Assembly: GCF_900186585.1 (NCBI RefSeq)
Contig: NZ_FYDD01000004.1
Span: forward strand, 310,001-374,000
Source: Massiliimalia timonensis
GTDB lineage: Bacteria > Bacillota > Clostridia > Oscillospirales > Ruminococcaceae
DNA: 64,000 bases
Direction: 5' to 3'
Positions 40,631 to 49,313 of this stretch are shown here, piece after piece (position 1 is the first letter of the stretch; each line of letters begins with the position of its first letter). The notes beneath the pieces are model-generated. The model worked only from the letters and a program-made list of their open reading frames with translations, was not told where the DNA came from and did not search any database. The position numbers and the translations under genes were made by a program.

Positions 40631-41833
40631 ATGGGAACCGTTACTATCCGCGACGTGCGTGCGATCTGTACGGCGCCGGATGGGATCAACCTGACAGTCG
40701 TCAAGGTGGAAACTTCGGAACCGGGGCTGTACGGCTTAGGATGCGCCACCTTTGCGTATCGGACCAAGGCGGTCCGGTGTGTAGTAGAAGAATATCTGAA
40801 GCCTTTGCTGGTGGGGCGGGACGCTTCCAGGATCGAAGACCTTTGGCAACTCATGAACGTAAATGCCTACTGGCGCAATGGGCCGATCTCCAATAATGCT
40901 GTTTCCGGTGTGGACCAGGCACTGTGGGACATCAAAGGCAAGATGGCCGGTATGCCGGTTTATGAGCTTTTGGGCGGAAAGTGCCGGGAGGCGGTCCCGC
41001 TTTACCTGCATGCCGATGGAAGGGATTTTCCTGCGCTGAGCGAAAAGATCCATGCTTATTTAGAAGCCGGGGTTAGATATATCCGCTGTCAAATTGGAAC
41101 CTACGGCGGTGGAAAGATGAGCGCGGCCACCCCGCCGGGTTCTCAGCCGGGGATGTATCTGGATCCGGATCAATACGCGAGGGCTACGGTTGCTTTATTT
41201 GAAAAGCTGCGCGCGGAATTTGGCTTTGAGGCGGAATTTTGTCATGATGTCCATGAACGGGTCCAGCCGGTAGAAGCGCTGCGCCTTGCAAAACAGCTGG
41301 AGCCTTACCGCCTGTTCTTTTTAGAGGATCTGCTTTCCCCGGAACAGGGCGACTGGTACCGGCTCCTGCGGCAGCAGACAGCTACCCCGATCGCGGTGGG
41401 GGAATTGTTTAACAATCCAAAAGAGTTTGATTTTTTGATCGCGAACCGGCTGATCGACTTTATCCGATGCCATACCAGCCAGTTGGGCGGCCTGACTCCG
41501 GCCAGAAAGCTTGCCGCCTTTGCGGAAGTATTTGGCGTACGCACCGCATGGCATGGCCCGGGTGATGTTTCCCCAGTGGGGCATGCAGCCAATATCCATT
41601 TAGACCTGGCAACTTCAAACCTTGGGATCCAGGAATGGACCCCGATCAGTGAAACGCTGGCAGAAGTATTTCCAGGCTGCCCGGTGCAGAAGGGTGGATA
41701 CATTTACGCAAATGACCGTCCTGGCTTTGGGATCGACTTAGACGAAAAGCTGGCGGCAAAATACCCCTGTGAGCATCCGGTCACTCAATGGACCCAAACC
41801 CGTCTGGTAGACGGAACTGTGATCCATCCATAA
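40631..41833 (+). CDS. Enolase-superfamily sugar-acid dehydratase, ManD/RspA type
   Basis: A 400-residue member of the mannonate-dehydratase subgroup of the enolase superfamily. The N-terminal capping domain is followed by a barrel with metal ligands in CHDVHERV (Asp), FLEDLLSPE (Glu) and AVGELFNN (Glu); WHGPGDVSPVGHAAN carries the catalytic His. Subgroup members dehydrate D-mannonate or D-gluconate with very different efficiency, so the assignment stays at subgroup level. AAGGAGGGG sits 7 bases before ATG 40631; GTG 40628 is an alternative. A longer in-frame reading from 40472 lies inside rfbB. It is followed by a terminator and seems monocistronic. Confidence 0.87.
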   Translation: MGTVTIRDVRAICTAPDGINLTVVKVETSEPGLYGLGCATFAYRTKAVRCVVEEYLKPLLVGRDASRIEDLWQLMNVNAYWRNGPISNNAVSGVDQALWDIKGKMAGMPVYELLGGKCREAVPLYLHADGRDFPALSEKIHAYLEAGVRYIRCQIGTYGGGKMSAATPPGSQPGMYLDPDQYARATVALFEKLRAEFGFEAEFCHDVHERVQPVEALRLAKQLEPYRLFFLEDLLSPEQGDWYRLLRQQTATPIAVGELFNNPKEFDFLIANRLIDFIRCHTSQLGGLTPARKLAAFAEVFGVRTAWHGPGDVSPVGHAANIHLDLATSNLGIQEWTPISETLAEVFPGCPVQKGGYIYANDRPGFGIDLDEKLAAKYPCEHPVTQWTQTRLVDGTVIHP

Positions 41834-41849
41834 TAGCTGTTGAGATTTT

Positions 41850-41890
41850 CTGCTCCCTGCCGAATTGTGGCAGGGGGCAGTTTCCTCTTG
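41850..41890 (+). terminator. Terminator of the ManD-like gene
   Basis: CTGCTCCCTGCC pairs with GGCAGGGGGCAG (one wobble), followed by TTTCCTCTT. Confidence 0.8.
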
Positions 41891-42094
41891 CTTAAAACTA
41901 CTTTTTTGGTATAATAAAAGTAGGCGGTCCACTTTCCTTAAAAATGAGACAAGCCAAAGCATACGGCAAAAAAGCTGCTTATTTCAGATTGCAATAAAGG
42001 AAATATTTGTATAGGATTGTCAATTCCGGTCAGAAAAAAGACATGAATCTGCAACAAAATGTTATTGCGCAGGAGCATACAAAAATGGTATAAT
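41888..42094 (+). promoter_or_regulatory. Two candidate promoters ahead of the dehydratase-activase operon
   Basis: The 361-base gap before the next gene holds no ORF I can support. Two promoter-like pairs are visible: TTGCTT (41888-41893), 16 bases, TATAAT (41910-41915); and TTGCGC (42065-42070), 18 bases, TATAAT (42089-42094). The second would give a leader of about 95 bases. Confidence 0.5.
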
Positions 42095-42194
42095 AATTTA
42101 ATAACATCTTAATGCGGACGAAGCCGGACAATACTGGAAAACACGGTCTGGCCCAGAAGATAAATTTGAAAAAACAGAAAGGTTAGGACTATCT

Positions 42195-45143
42195 ATGAGT
42201 ATTTCTATGGGGATTGATATTGGGTCGACTACGGCAAAGGTAGTCATTACCGAAGATGATAAAATCCTGTTCCAATGTTATGAACGCCATTTTTCACAGG
42301 TGCGGCAAAAAACATTGGAGATCATCCGCCGGGCTGAACCGATTTTGTCGGGGAAAAGCTTTTCGGCCGCGGTTTCCGGCTCTGCGGGGCTAGGCGTTGC
42401 TAAAGCGGCGGAAATTCCATTTGTACAGGAAGTATTTGCCACGGGGGAATTGGTGCGTAAAAAGGTGCCGGACACCGATGTTGTGATCGAACTGGGCGGC
42501 GAGGACGCAAAGATTTTGTTTTTTGACCGTCGAACAGGCGCTTTTGAGGAACGGATGAACGGCTCTTGTGCGGGCGGCACAGGCGCTTTTATTGACCAGA
42601 TGGCAACTTTGCTTGCCGTTGCGCCGGACGAACTGGATCGATTGAGCCAGGACCATCAGTTTATTTATACGATCGCATCCCGCTGCGGGGTATTTGCGAA
42701 ATCCGATATTCAGCCGCTGTTGAACCAGGGTGCCAGCAAATCTGACATTGCGGCCAGCATTTTTCAGGCAGTGGTAGATCAAACCATCACCGGGCTGGCG
42801 CAGGGACGTAAGATCCAGGGGAAGATTTTGTTTTTAGGAGGCCCGCTCCACTTTTTTAAGGGGCTTCAGGAACGGTTTGTAGAAACACTGAAACTGGGCG
42901 AGGACATGGCCGTATTCCCGGACTATGCGCTGTATGCTGTTTCTTTAGGGGCTTCGATCTATGCGGAAGAAGAGGGAACTAGCTTTGACTATCACACTTT
43001 GGTAGAAAAACTGGAGAACGCGGCGGATGAGGCTGTGACGACCCTGCGGTTAAACCCCTTGTTTGAAAGCCAGGAAGAATACGACGCTTTTGTAAAGCGG
43101 CATGAACAGGCAACGATCCCGGAAAAGGATCTTGCAGGATATACCGGCGACGCTTACATAGGGATCGATTGCGGTTCTACCACCACAAAGCTGGTGGTAG
43201 TGAGCAAGGAAAAGGATATTTTATACAGCTACTATAACTCCAATCAGGGCAATCCAGTGGAGATCGTCCGCGAACAGCTGATCCATATTTTAAAGGAATG
43301 CGGGGACCGCATCCATATCTGCGGTTCGGCTGTGACTGGTTACGGAGAGGATTTGATCCAAAACGCATTCCATGCCGACACCGGTTTGGTGGAAACCATG
43401 GCGCATTTAAAGGCAGCCAGTCATTTTAACCCAAATGTTGATTTTGTGCTGGATATCGGCGGACAGGATATCAAATGTTTTAAAATCCGCAATGGCGTGA
43501 TCGACAACATTGTCTTAAATGAGGCGTGTTCCTCTGGCTGCGGCTCTTTTATTGAGACCTTTGCCAAGTCCATGGGGTATGACGCGGCCAGCTTTGCGAA
43601 ACTGGGCTTGTTTGCCAAGCATCCGGTCGACCTTGGTTCCCGCTGCACTGTGTTTATGAACTCTTCGGTAAAACAAGCGCAGAAAGAGGGCGCGACGATT
43701 GAGGATATTTCTGCCGGGCTTTCGATGAGCGTGACGAAGAACGCGATCTATAAGGTGATCCGCGCGGTATCCAAAGAGGATTTAGGGACAAATATCGTTG
43801 TTCAGGGCGGTACATTTTTAAATGACGCGATCCTGCGTAGCTTTGAGATCGAGGTGGAGCAGCAGGTGATCCGCCCGTCTATTTCCGGACTGATGGGCGC
43901 GTATGGCGCTGCTTTGTATGCACAGGAACTTCGGCTGGAACAGTCGGCGCTGATGTCGCTGGAAGAGTTGGAGCACTTTACCCACACTTCTAAAACGGTG
44001 AGCTGCGGGTTATGCAACAACAACTGCAACCTGACAGTCAACACATTCAGCGGCGGGAGGAAATTCATTTCCGGGAACCGCTGTGAGAAACCACTCGGAA
44101 GAAAAGAAAATAAGGAAATCCCGAATATGTTTGCCTGGAAGCTATCCAAGCTGCGGGCGTTAAAGGGCGTTGACGGGGGAAAAGGGAAGATCGGCATCCC
44201 GATGGGGCTGAACATGTATGAGAACATCCCGTTCTGGTATGCGTTTTTGACCCGTCTTGGATTTGAAGTCGTGCTGTCTGATGTTTCTTCCCGCGCGCTT
44301 TACCGAAAGGGGCAGGACACCATTCCTTCCGATACAGTTTGCTATCCGGCTAAGCTGATGCACGGGCATATTGTCAACCTTTTGGAAAAGGGCGTGACAA
44401 GGATCTTCTACCCCTGTATGCCGTATAACTTTAACGAGAAAAAAGGGGATAACCATTACAACTGCCCAGTCGTCGCCTATTACCCCGAGCTTTTGGATGC
44501 GAATATGGAGGTGTTAAAAAACATTTCCTATGAGCATGGCTATTTTGGCCTGCATCGTCCAAAGGATTTTGAGAAAAAGGCGTATGAGTATTTCAACCGG
44601 GAGTTTGATATTCCGCGTAACCTGGTGCATCAAGCCGCAAAAGAAGCGTTCGCTGTTTATGATGCTTGGAAATGGGAAATCCGACAGGAGGGCCAGCGCG
44701 CCATCCAGTTTGCCCGGGAGCACGGCAAGAAAATCATTGTCCTGGCCGGCCGACCGTACCATATTGACCCGGAGATCAACCACGGGATTGATAAGATGAT
44801 GACCTCGTTCGATTTGGTGCTGGTGACAGAGGATGCGGTGGCTCACCTTGGAAATGCCGGTAAAGTGCATGTACTGAACCAGTGGACTTATCACTCCCGT
44901 CTTTACAATGCGGCAAATTATGTGACAACTCAGCCTGACATGGAGCTGGTACAGATCGTTTCCTTTGGCTGTGGCATTGACGCGATCACCACCGACGAGG
45001 TGCGCGCGATCCTGGAAGAGAAAGGGAAGTTATATACACAGCTGAAGATCGACGAAATCAACAACTTAGGCGCGGTGAAGATCCGGATCCGCAGCCTGCT
45101 GGCGGCGATCCGGGAAAAGGAAGCGCAGCAGAAAGCCCGCTAA
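42195..45143 (+). CDS. 2-hydroxyacyl-CoA dehydratase activase-like protein (double BadF/BcrA ATPase)
   Basis: A 982-residue protein with two tandem ASKHA-fold ATPase domains of the BadF/BadG/HgdC type: residues ~4-265 (GIDIGSTTAKVVI, ELGGEDAKILFF, CAGGTGAF) and ~320-585 (GIDCGSTTTKLVVV, DIGGQDIKCFKI, CSSGCGSFIETF). The Cys of these loops bind the bridging [4Fe-4S] cluster in activases. A Cys-rich segment CGLCNNNCNLTVN (~610) and a DUF2229-type dehydratase-like region follow. In many Firmicutes this protein is fused with the next one into about 1400 residues; here the genes are separate, 25 bases apart. Probable role is ATP-driven low-potential electron transfer to a radical dehydratase; substrate unknown. 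Confidence 0.85.
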   Translation: MSISMGIDIGSTTAKVVITEDDKILFQCYERHFSQVRQKTLEIIRRAEPILSGKSFSAAVSGSAGLGVAKAAEIPFVQEVFATGELVRKKVPDTDVVIELGGEDAKILFFDRRTGAFEERMNGSCAGGTGAFIDQMATLLAVAPDELDRLSQDHQFIYTIASRCGVFAKSDIQPLLNQGASKSDIAASIFQAVVDQTITGLAQGRKIQGKILFLGGPLHFFKGLQERFVETLKLGEDMAVFPDYALYAVSLGASIYAEEEGTSFDYHTLVEKLENAADEAVTTLRLNPLFESQEEYDAFVKRHEQATIPEKDLAGYTGDAYIGIDCGSTTTKLVVVSKEKDILYSYYNSNQGNPVEIVREQLIHILKECGDRIHICGSAVTGYGEDLIQNAFHADTGLVETMAHLKAASHFNPNVDFVLDIGGQDIKCFKIRNGVIDNIVLNEACSSGCGSFIETFAKSMGYDAASFAKLGLFAKHPVDLGSRCTVFMNSSVKQAQKEGATIEDISAGLSMSVTKNAIYKVIRAVSKEDLGTNIVVQGGTFLNDAILRSFEIEVEQQVIRPSISGLMGAYGAALYAQELRLEQSALMSLEELEHFTHTSKTVSCGLCNNNCNLTVNTFSGGRKFISGNRCEKPLGRKENKEIPNMFAWKLSKLRALKGVDGGKGKIGIPMGLNMYENIPFWYAFLTRLGFEVVLSDVSSRALYRKGQDTIPSDTVCYPAKLMHGHIVNLLEKGVTRIFYPCMPYNFNEKKGDNHYNCPVVAYYPELLDANMEVLKNISYEHGYFGLHRPKDFEKKAYEYFNREFDIPRNLVHQAAKEAFAVYDAWKWEIRQEGQRAIQFAREHGKKIIVLAGRPYHIDPEINHGIDKMMTSFDLVLVTEDAVAHLGNAGKVHVLNQWTYHSRLYNAANYVTTQPDMELVQIVSFGCGIDAITTDEVRAILEEKGKLYTQLKIDEINNLGAVKIRIRSLLAAIREKEAQQKAR

Positions 45144-45167
45144 AAGCAAAGAAAGGAATTATCGTAC

Positions 45168-46490
45168 ATGGCACAGATCATCAGAGATGAAACAGGACGG
45201 ATCCTGTTTACCCAAGAGATGAAGGAAGAATACACGATTTTGGCGCCGAACATGCTGCCGACCCACTTTAAACTGTTTAAAATGGCGTTTGCCCTGCATG
45301 GCTATAAGGTGATCCCACTGGAAACCACCGGCCGGGAGATCGTTAATGAGGGGCTGAAGAATGTACATAACGATACCTGTTATCCTGCCTTGTTGGTTAT
45401 CGGGCAGTTGATCCATGCCCTGAAAAGCGGGGAATACGATCTAAATAAAACCGCCCTGCTGATCACTCAGACCGGGGGAGGCTGCCGCGCCTCCAATTAT
45501 ATCCATCTGTTGAGAAAGGCGCTGAAAAAATCCGGGTTTGAAGACATCCCGGTCATTTCTTTAAACCTTTCCGGGATGGAGAAAAACCCCGGCTTTAAAC
45601 TGACCTTTGGGCTGATCAAAAAGCTGATCTACAGCATCGTTTACGGGGATCTATTGATGCTGCTTGCCAACCAGACCCGCCCGTATGAACTGGAAAAGGG
45701 CGCCGCGGACCGTATGGTGGATCACTGGGTCGAGGTGCTGAGCGAAGAGTACAAACAGTCGAAAAATGTAACCTACCGCCGGGTAAAAGAGAATATGCCC
45801 CGGATCTTACAGGACTTTGCAAATATTCCGGTGAACAAGACCGATAAGATCAAGGTGGGGATCGTTGGGGAAATTTATGTGAAGTTTGCCCCTTTAGGGA
45901 ACAATAACTTGGAAGAATTCCTGCACGGTGAAGATGTAGAAGTAGTTGTGCCGGGACTGATGGACTTTGTGATTTTTAAGGTAGACAACCGTTTTGTTGA
46001 CCCGGAGATTTACGGCGGCGGAAAATTAAAGCACCTGATTGCCGGCTGGTTTGAAAACTATCTGGTCGGCTGGCAGGATGATATGATCGCGGCTATCAAA
46101 CGATTCCCGCAGTTTGACCCGCCCTCCCGGTTTCAAGATATCAAAAACCTGGTAAAGGATTATGTCGGTTACGGCAATAAAATGGGAGAAGGCTGGCTGT
46201 TGACCGGGGAAATGCTGGAACTGGTGCATTCGGGGACGCCGAATATTGTATGCACCCAGCCGTTTGGCTGCCTGCCCAACCATGTTGCCGGAAAGGGCAT
46301 GATGCGCAAGATCAAGGAATATAACCCGACTGCAAACATTGTTGCGATCGACTATGACCCCGGCGCTACGGCGATCAATCAGGAGAACCGGATCAAGCTG
46401 ATGATTGCAAATGCCAGAAGGATGAAAAAAATGGTACAGTATAATGAACTTGTCGAAATTAAGGGAAAAATGACGAATTCTGCGATGTAA
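45168..46490 (+). CDS. 2-hydroxyacyl-CoA dehydratase-related protein (HgdB-like)
   Basis: A 440-residue companion of the activase-like protein. It has HgdB/HgdA-type dehydratase features, including a Cys in NDTCYPALLVIGQ (about residue 68), TQTGGGCRASNY (about 105) and CTQPFGCLPNHVAGKGM (about 366) that may ligate an iron-sulfur cluster. ATG 45168 follows AAAGGAATT. Together the two proteins form a widespread but uncharacterised set in anaerobes. The real substrate need not be 2-hydroxyglutaryl-CoA. Confidence 0.82.
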   Translation: MAQIIRDETGRILFTQEMKEEYTILAPNMLPTHFKLFKMAFALHGYKVIPLETTGREIVNEGLKNVHNDTCYPALLVIGQLIHALKSGEYDLNKTALLITQTGGGCRASNYIHLLRKALKKSGFEDIPVISLNLSGMEKNPGFKLTFGLIKKLIYSIVYGDLLMLLANQTRPYELEKGAADRMVDHWVEVLSEEYKQSKNVTYRRVKENMPRILQDFANIPVNKTDKIKVGIVGEIYVKFAPLGNNNLEEFLHGEDVEVVVPGLMDFVIFKVDNRFVDPEIYGGGKLKHLIAGWFENYLVGWQDDMIAAIKRFPQFDPPSRFQDIKNLVKDYVGYGNKMGEGWLLTGEMLELVHSGTPNIVCTQPFGCLPNHVAGKGMMRKIKEYNPTANIVAIDYDPGATAINQENRIKLMIANARRMKKMVQYNELVEIKGKMTNSAM

Positions 46491-46496
46491 AAAATC

Positions 46497-46533
46497 AAAA
46501 AAGCCCTCTGTGATTTTACAGAGGGCTTTTTTA
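46497..46533. terminator. Bidirectional terminator after the dehydratase-like gene
   Basis: AAAAAAGCCCTCTGT and ACAGAGGGCTTTTTT form a perfect 15-bp stem. It also covers the end of the leftward XRE gene. Confidence 0.93.
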
Positions 46534-46782
46534 TAGAGTTTCAATTTCTCCCATTAAGTCATTTGGCTCGGTATGAAGCACGCGGCATAAACAGAAAAGT
46601 TCATAATCCGTAACCATTCTTGAATTGTTTTCGATTTTGCTGATCATCTGTTGATCGATGTTGACGTTCATTACTTGAAGTTTTGCCGCAAGCTCTTCTT
46701 GGGAAAGGCCACGCTCCTTACGAATTTTCTTCAGATGATCGTGAATAATGTTTTTGTTTTTTCCAAACAGGATCTTTCTCAT
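46531..46782 (-). CDS. Small XRE-family HTH regulator
   Basis: An 83-residue protein consisting almost entirely of an XRE helix-turn-helix (residues ~15-75: LKKIRKERGLSQEELAAKL, QQMISKIENNSRMVTDYELFCLCRVL). It is divergent from a small hypothetical gene, across a 101-base gap containing a perfect inverted repeat overlapping the other gene's promoter (46851-46869). It is therefore most likely a repressor of that gene and of itself. Confidence 0.88.
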   Translation of the reverse strand: MRKILFGKNKNIIHDHLKKIRKERGLSQEELAAKLQVMNVNIDQQMISKIENNSRMVTDYELFCLCRVLHTEPNDLMGEIETL

Positions 46783-46822
46783 TCATCACCACATCATTTA
46801 CCCGGATTAACGTACTATGTGA

Positions 46823-46852
46823 TTGACTTTACCACGATATTCGGGATATAAT
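46823..46852 (+). promoter_or_regulatory. Promoter of the XRE-divergent small gene
   Basis: TTGACT (46823-46828), 18 bases, TATAAT (46847-46852). Confidence 0.75.
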
Positions 46853-46869
46853 ACGTTACATAAACGTAT
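46851..46869. promoter_or_regulatory. Candidate XRE operator
   Basis: ATACGTT-ACATA-AACGTAT is a perfect 7-bp inverted repeat with a 5-base spacer, overlapping the -10 box and the predicted start site. A further half site AACGTA lies at 46809-46814, nearer the XRE gene. Confidence 0.65.
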
Positions 46870-46883
46870 TGTGGAGTGATTTT

Positions 46884-47159
46884 ATGATTTTAATTCAGGA
46901 AATTGAAAAAACTTTTCCGAATATTGAAAGATTTTTTACCGATCAAGAATTATATGCATTTCAACATTGCAGTTATCATGAATTGGAGCTTTATGATATC
47001 GGATTAGGCTCTTTGATTGAAACACAGCTATTACAAGCAGATAAAGAGCTTATGGGTACATTTGCAGCGTATCAAATCGACCAGCTGCAGGATATGAAGC
47101 GGATGATCCTTCGGCTTTTTTGGCTGCATTTGCAGGAACGAGAAGACACGTTATTTTAG
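46884..47159 (+). CDS. Hypothetical protein divergent from XRE regulator
   Basis: A 91-residue mostly helical, acidic protein (pI apparently low) that I do not recognise. No signal peptide, membrane span or Cys motif is seen. ATG 46884 lies just after GTGGAGTG; a TTG at 46869 would add five residues but overlaps the operator. The pairing with an XRE repressor and the operator over its promoter resemble small regulator/effector modules such as toxin-antitoxin or element-maintenance pairs, but there is no family evidence. Its last 9 bases overlap the convergent acetyltransferase gene. Confidence 0.65.
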   Translation: MILIQEIEKTFPNIERFFTDQELYAFQHCSYHELELYDIGLGSLIETQLLQADKELMGTFAAYQIDQLQDMKRMILRLFWLHLQEREDTLF

Positions 47160-47588
47160 CGGCTTGGTAAAACAGATGACGCGGTTTACCTCTGTAAAAC
47201 CAACGCTTTTGTGAAAAAGAAAGCTGTTAGCATTGCCCAATTCGCAGTCACTGGCGAATTCCCGGCATCCCATTTCCATAGCCCAGGTCTCGCATGCCTG
47301 CAGCAGTTTTTTCGCATATCCCCTGTGCCGAAATTCCGGCTTTACAAAAATCCCTTCTAAATATCCGACCGGGCTGCTTTTTGTCCCCTCCACATAATCA
47401 TGCCGCAGCTGGCACTGCGCAAATCCGATCTCCTCCCCTTCGCAAAGCGCCAGGAATAGGCTGGCCTCTTCCTGAGAAAGCAGCTCCGAATACTCGGCCT
47501 CCATCTCTGCGGCAGAATGGCCATTCCACAAGCATACGGCCAGCCGGGCCAATACAGGGACATCTTCTTTCGCTGCGGTTTTTATCAT
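47151..47588 (-). CDS. GNAT acetyltransferase resembling aminoglycoside 6'-N-acetyltransferases
   Basis: A 145-residue acetyl-CoA-dependent N-acetyltransferase. The acetyl-CoA loop is VKPEFRHRGYAKKLL (about residues 80-94). The run LRHDYVEGTKSSPVGYLEGI followed by EFASDCELGNANSFLFHKSVGF follows AAC(6')-type enzymes closely. ATG 47588 follows AAAGGA by 9 bases; an upstream TTG is less likely. Resistance to amikacin or kanamycin-class drugs is possible, though many such chromosomal enzymes have other natural substrates. It is monocistronic and not linked to mobile-element sequence. Confidence 0.83.
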   Translation of the reverse strand: MIKTAAKEDVPVLARLAVCLWNGHSAAEMEAEYSELLSQEEASLFLALCEGEEIGFAQCQLRHDYVEGTKSSPVGYLEGIFVKPEFRHRGYAKKLLQACETWAMEMGCREFASDCELGNANSFLFHKSVGFTEVNRVICFTKPLK

Positions 47589-47664
47589 AGGATCAAATCC
47601 TTTCTTCAAATAGTATGTTCATATTAGTGCGCAGCCCTGCCAAGCATTTGGCAGGGCTGAATGG

Positions 47665-48252
47665 TTAGTTCTCTCTTTGACGTTCAAAAATCAGGAGCAG
47701 TTCGTCACGGGATTCAGAGCCGACTACATTTGTGATTTGGTTGACAGAGGTTGTTTTTAAGCGCCATCCTCTGGAGGAATGGTCGTTTAAAATATCCTGC
47801 AGGGCTTCACTGCTGGTTCTTCCCATCCAGAACGTATCTTTCAGTGTGACCACTTTATATTCAAACAAAGTGACCGGCTTGGTGCGTTCCTGCAGCAGGG
47901 AATAAATCAAATAGGTTTGTAGATCCTCATCGCTGATATGATCTAATGAATTTTTGGAATAAGAGTGGGTCACCTGCTTATAGGGAACACCATTTTCGTC
48001 TGTTTGGTATGAGATATAGCAGTGACGGGCGGCGATTTCAAAGTTTTCCTGTGTTAGTTCATAGCTATTGTTTTTTAAATAATGGAACACTTCCTGTTTG
48101 GAATAATAATTCCCTTCGGGGGTATGAACAAGATCCTGTTCTTGATATAGCTTCGATAAGGGAACCGAAACCATTTCCTCCACCTGTACCTCGGTGGTCA
48201 GACGGGAGGCTTTTAAGTACTGCATGATCTCGTTTTTTAATACTTGATCCAT
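47665..48252 (-). CDS. DUF4177-containing protein
   Basis: A 195-residue soluble protein. The C-terminal ~55 residues (FEYKVVTLKDTFWMG...LQDILNDHSSRGWRLKTTS...DELLLIFERQ) form a DUF4177 domain, known only as a conserved small fold. The N-terminal part is charged and helical and I do not recognise it. ATG 48252 follows GAAAGGTGTG; a 29-residue upstream extension in frame is hydrophobic but lacks a ribosome site. Confidence 0.7.
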   Translation of the reverse strand: MDQVLKNEIMQYLKASRLTTEVQVEEMVSVPLSKLYQEQDLVHTPEGNYYSKQEVFHYLKNNSYELTQENFEIAARHCYISYQTDENGVPYKQVTHSYSKNSLDHISDEDLQTYLIYSLLQERTKPVTLFEYKVVTLKDTFWMGRTSSEALQDILNDHSSRGWRLKTTSVNQITNVVGSESRDELLLIFERQREN

Positions 48253-48347
48253 AAAAGTCACACACCTTTCTGTTTTGTCAATAAGAATCAGGAAAACTGC
48301 TGTTGCTATATTAAGGGGGGACCCTGTGACGACCGCCATTCTTTTAC

Positions 48348-48376
48348 TTGTATCTGCGGGGAGGATGGTCTATAAT
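48348..48376 (+). promoter_or_regulatory. Promoter of the aldose-1-epimerase-like gene
   Basis: TTGTAT (48348-48353), 17 bases, TATAAT (48371-48376), 52 bases before the start codon. Confidence 0.75.
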
Positions 48377-48428
48377 AAACAAGAGAGCGTTTTAAGCGCA
48401 ATTCCCTTGAGAAAGGCGGCAATGAAGA

Positions 48429-49313
48429 ATGGAAATCACAATATTAAGCAGATCCTGCTCTGCAGTGATAGACACCCGTGGAGCAGAATTAAAATCCTTC
48501 CGTGATGTCACGGGAGATGAATATATGTGGCAGGCCGACCCAGCGTATTGGGCAAAAACCTCGCCGGTACTGTTCCCAAATGTGGGAGTCTTAAGCGGAA
48601 ATAAAGCGAATATCGGCGGGAAAGATTATCCGCTGCGCCGTCATGGGTTTGCACGGGATATGGAATTTAAAGTGATGTATCAGGAACGCGACCGGGCGGT
48701 GTTCTGCTTGAGCTCCAACGAGCAGACCCTTCAGGAATACCCGTTCCCGTTCATGCTGCGGCTAACCTATCACATTACTGACTGTGCGGTAGAGATCCAG
48801 TATGATGTGATGAATACTGGGGAGCAAACGATGTTTTATAAGATCGGCGCCCATCCGGCATTCCAGTGCCCGGTGACAGAGGGGGACCGGTTTGAAAATT
48901 ACCAGATCGTGTTTCCAGAGCCGGAAACAGCCGACTGTCCTGTTATGGATCTTGAAACCCAGCGGTTTTCTTCTGAAAACCGCGTTCCCTTTCTGAAAAA
49001 TGAGCGGAAATTCCGTTTGGATTATCATTTCTTTGACAGAGATGCATTGATCTTCGACCAACTGAAATCCCGCAGTGTCTCCTTGGAAAGCATTTTGACC
49101 GGGCGGGGCGTACAACTGGATTTTGAGGGATTTGATACCCTTGGCGTCTGGTCGCCTGCTCAAAAGGAGGCGCCGTTTGTCTGCCTAGAGCCATGGGCAG
49201 GGTGCGCGGTGGATTATCCGGAGGAGGACGGAACCTTTGAAAGGATGCACGGAATCCAGCAGGTAGAGCCAACGGAGATGAAGCACTACCGGATGAAGAT
49301 TTCGTTATTGTAA
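48429..49313 (+). CDS. Aldose 1-epimerase family protein (LacX-like)
   Basis: A 294-residue galactose-mutarotase-fold protein of the LacX/YihR-like branch. Marks include GAELKSF near residue 18, the catalytic-type His in LRRHGFARDMEF (about residue 72) and the second His in KIGAHPAFQCP (about 142). It would interconvert alpha and beta anomers of a free hexose or of a phosphorylated sugar. Its 3' end overlaps the convergent SLOG gene by 28 bases. Confidence 0.9.
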   Translation: MEITILSRSCSAVIDTRGAELKSFRDVTGDEYMWQADPAYWAKTSPVLFPNVGVLSGNKANIGGKDYPLRRHGFARDMEFKVMYQERDRAVFCLSSNEQTLQEYPFPFMLRLTYHITDCAVEIQYDVMNTGEQTMFYKIGAHPAFQCPVTEGDRFENYQIVFPEPETADCPVMDLETQRFSSENRVPFLKNERKFRLDYHFFDRDALIFDQLKSRSVSLESILTGRGVQLDFEGFDTLGVWSPAQKEAPFVCLEPWAGCAVDYPEEDGTFERMHGIQQVEPTEMKHYRMKISLL

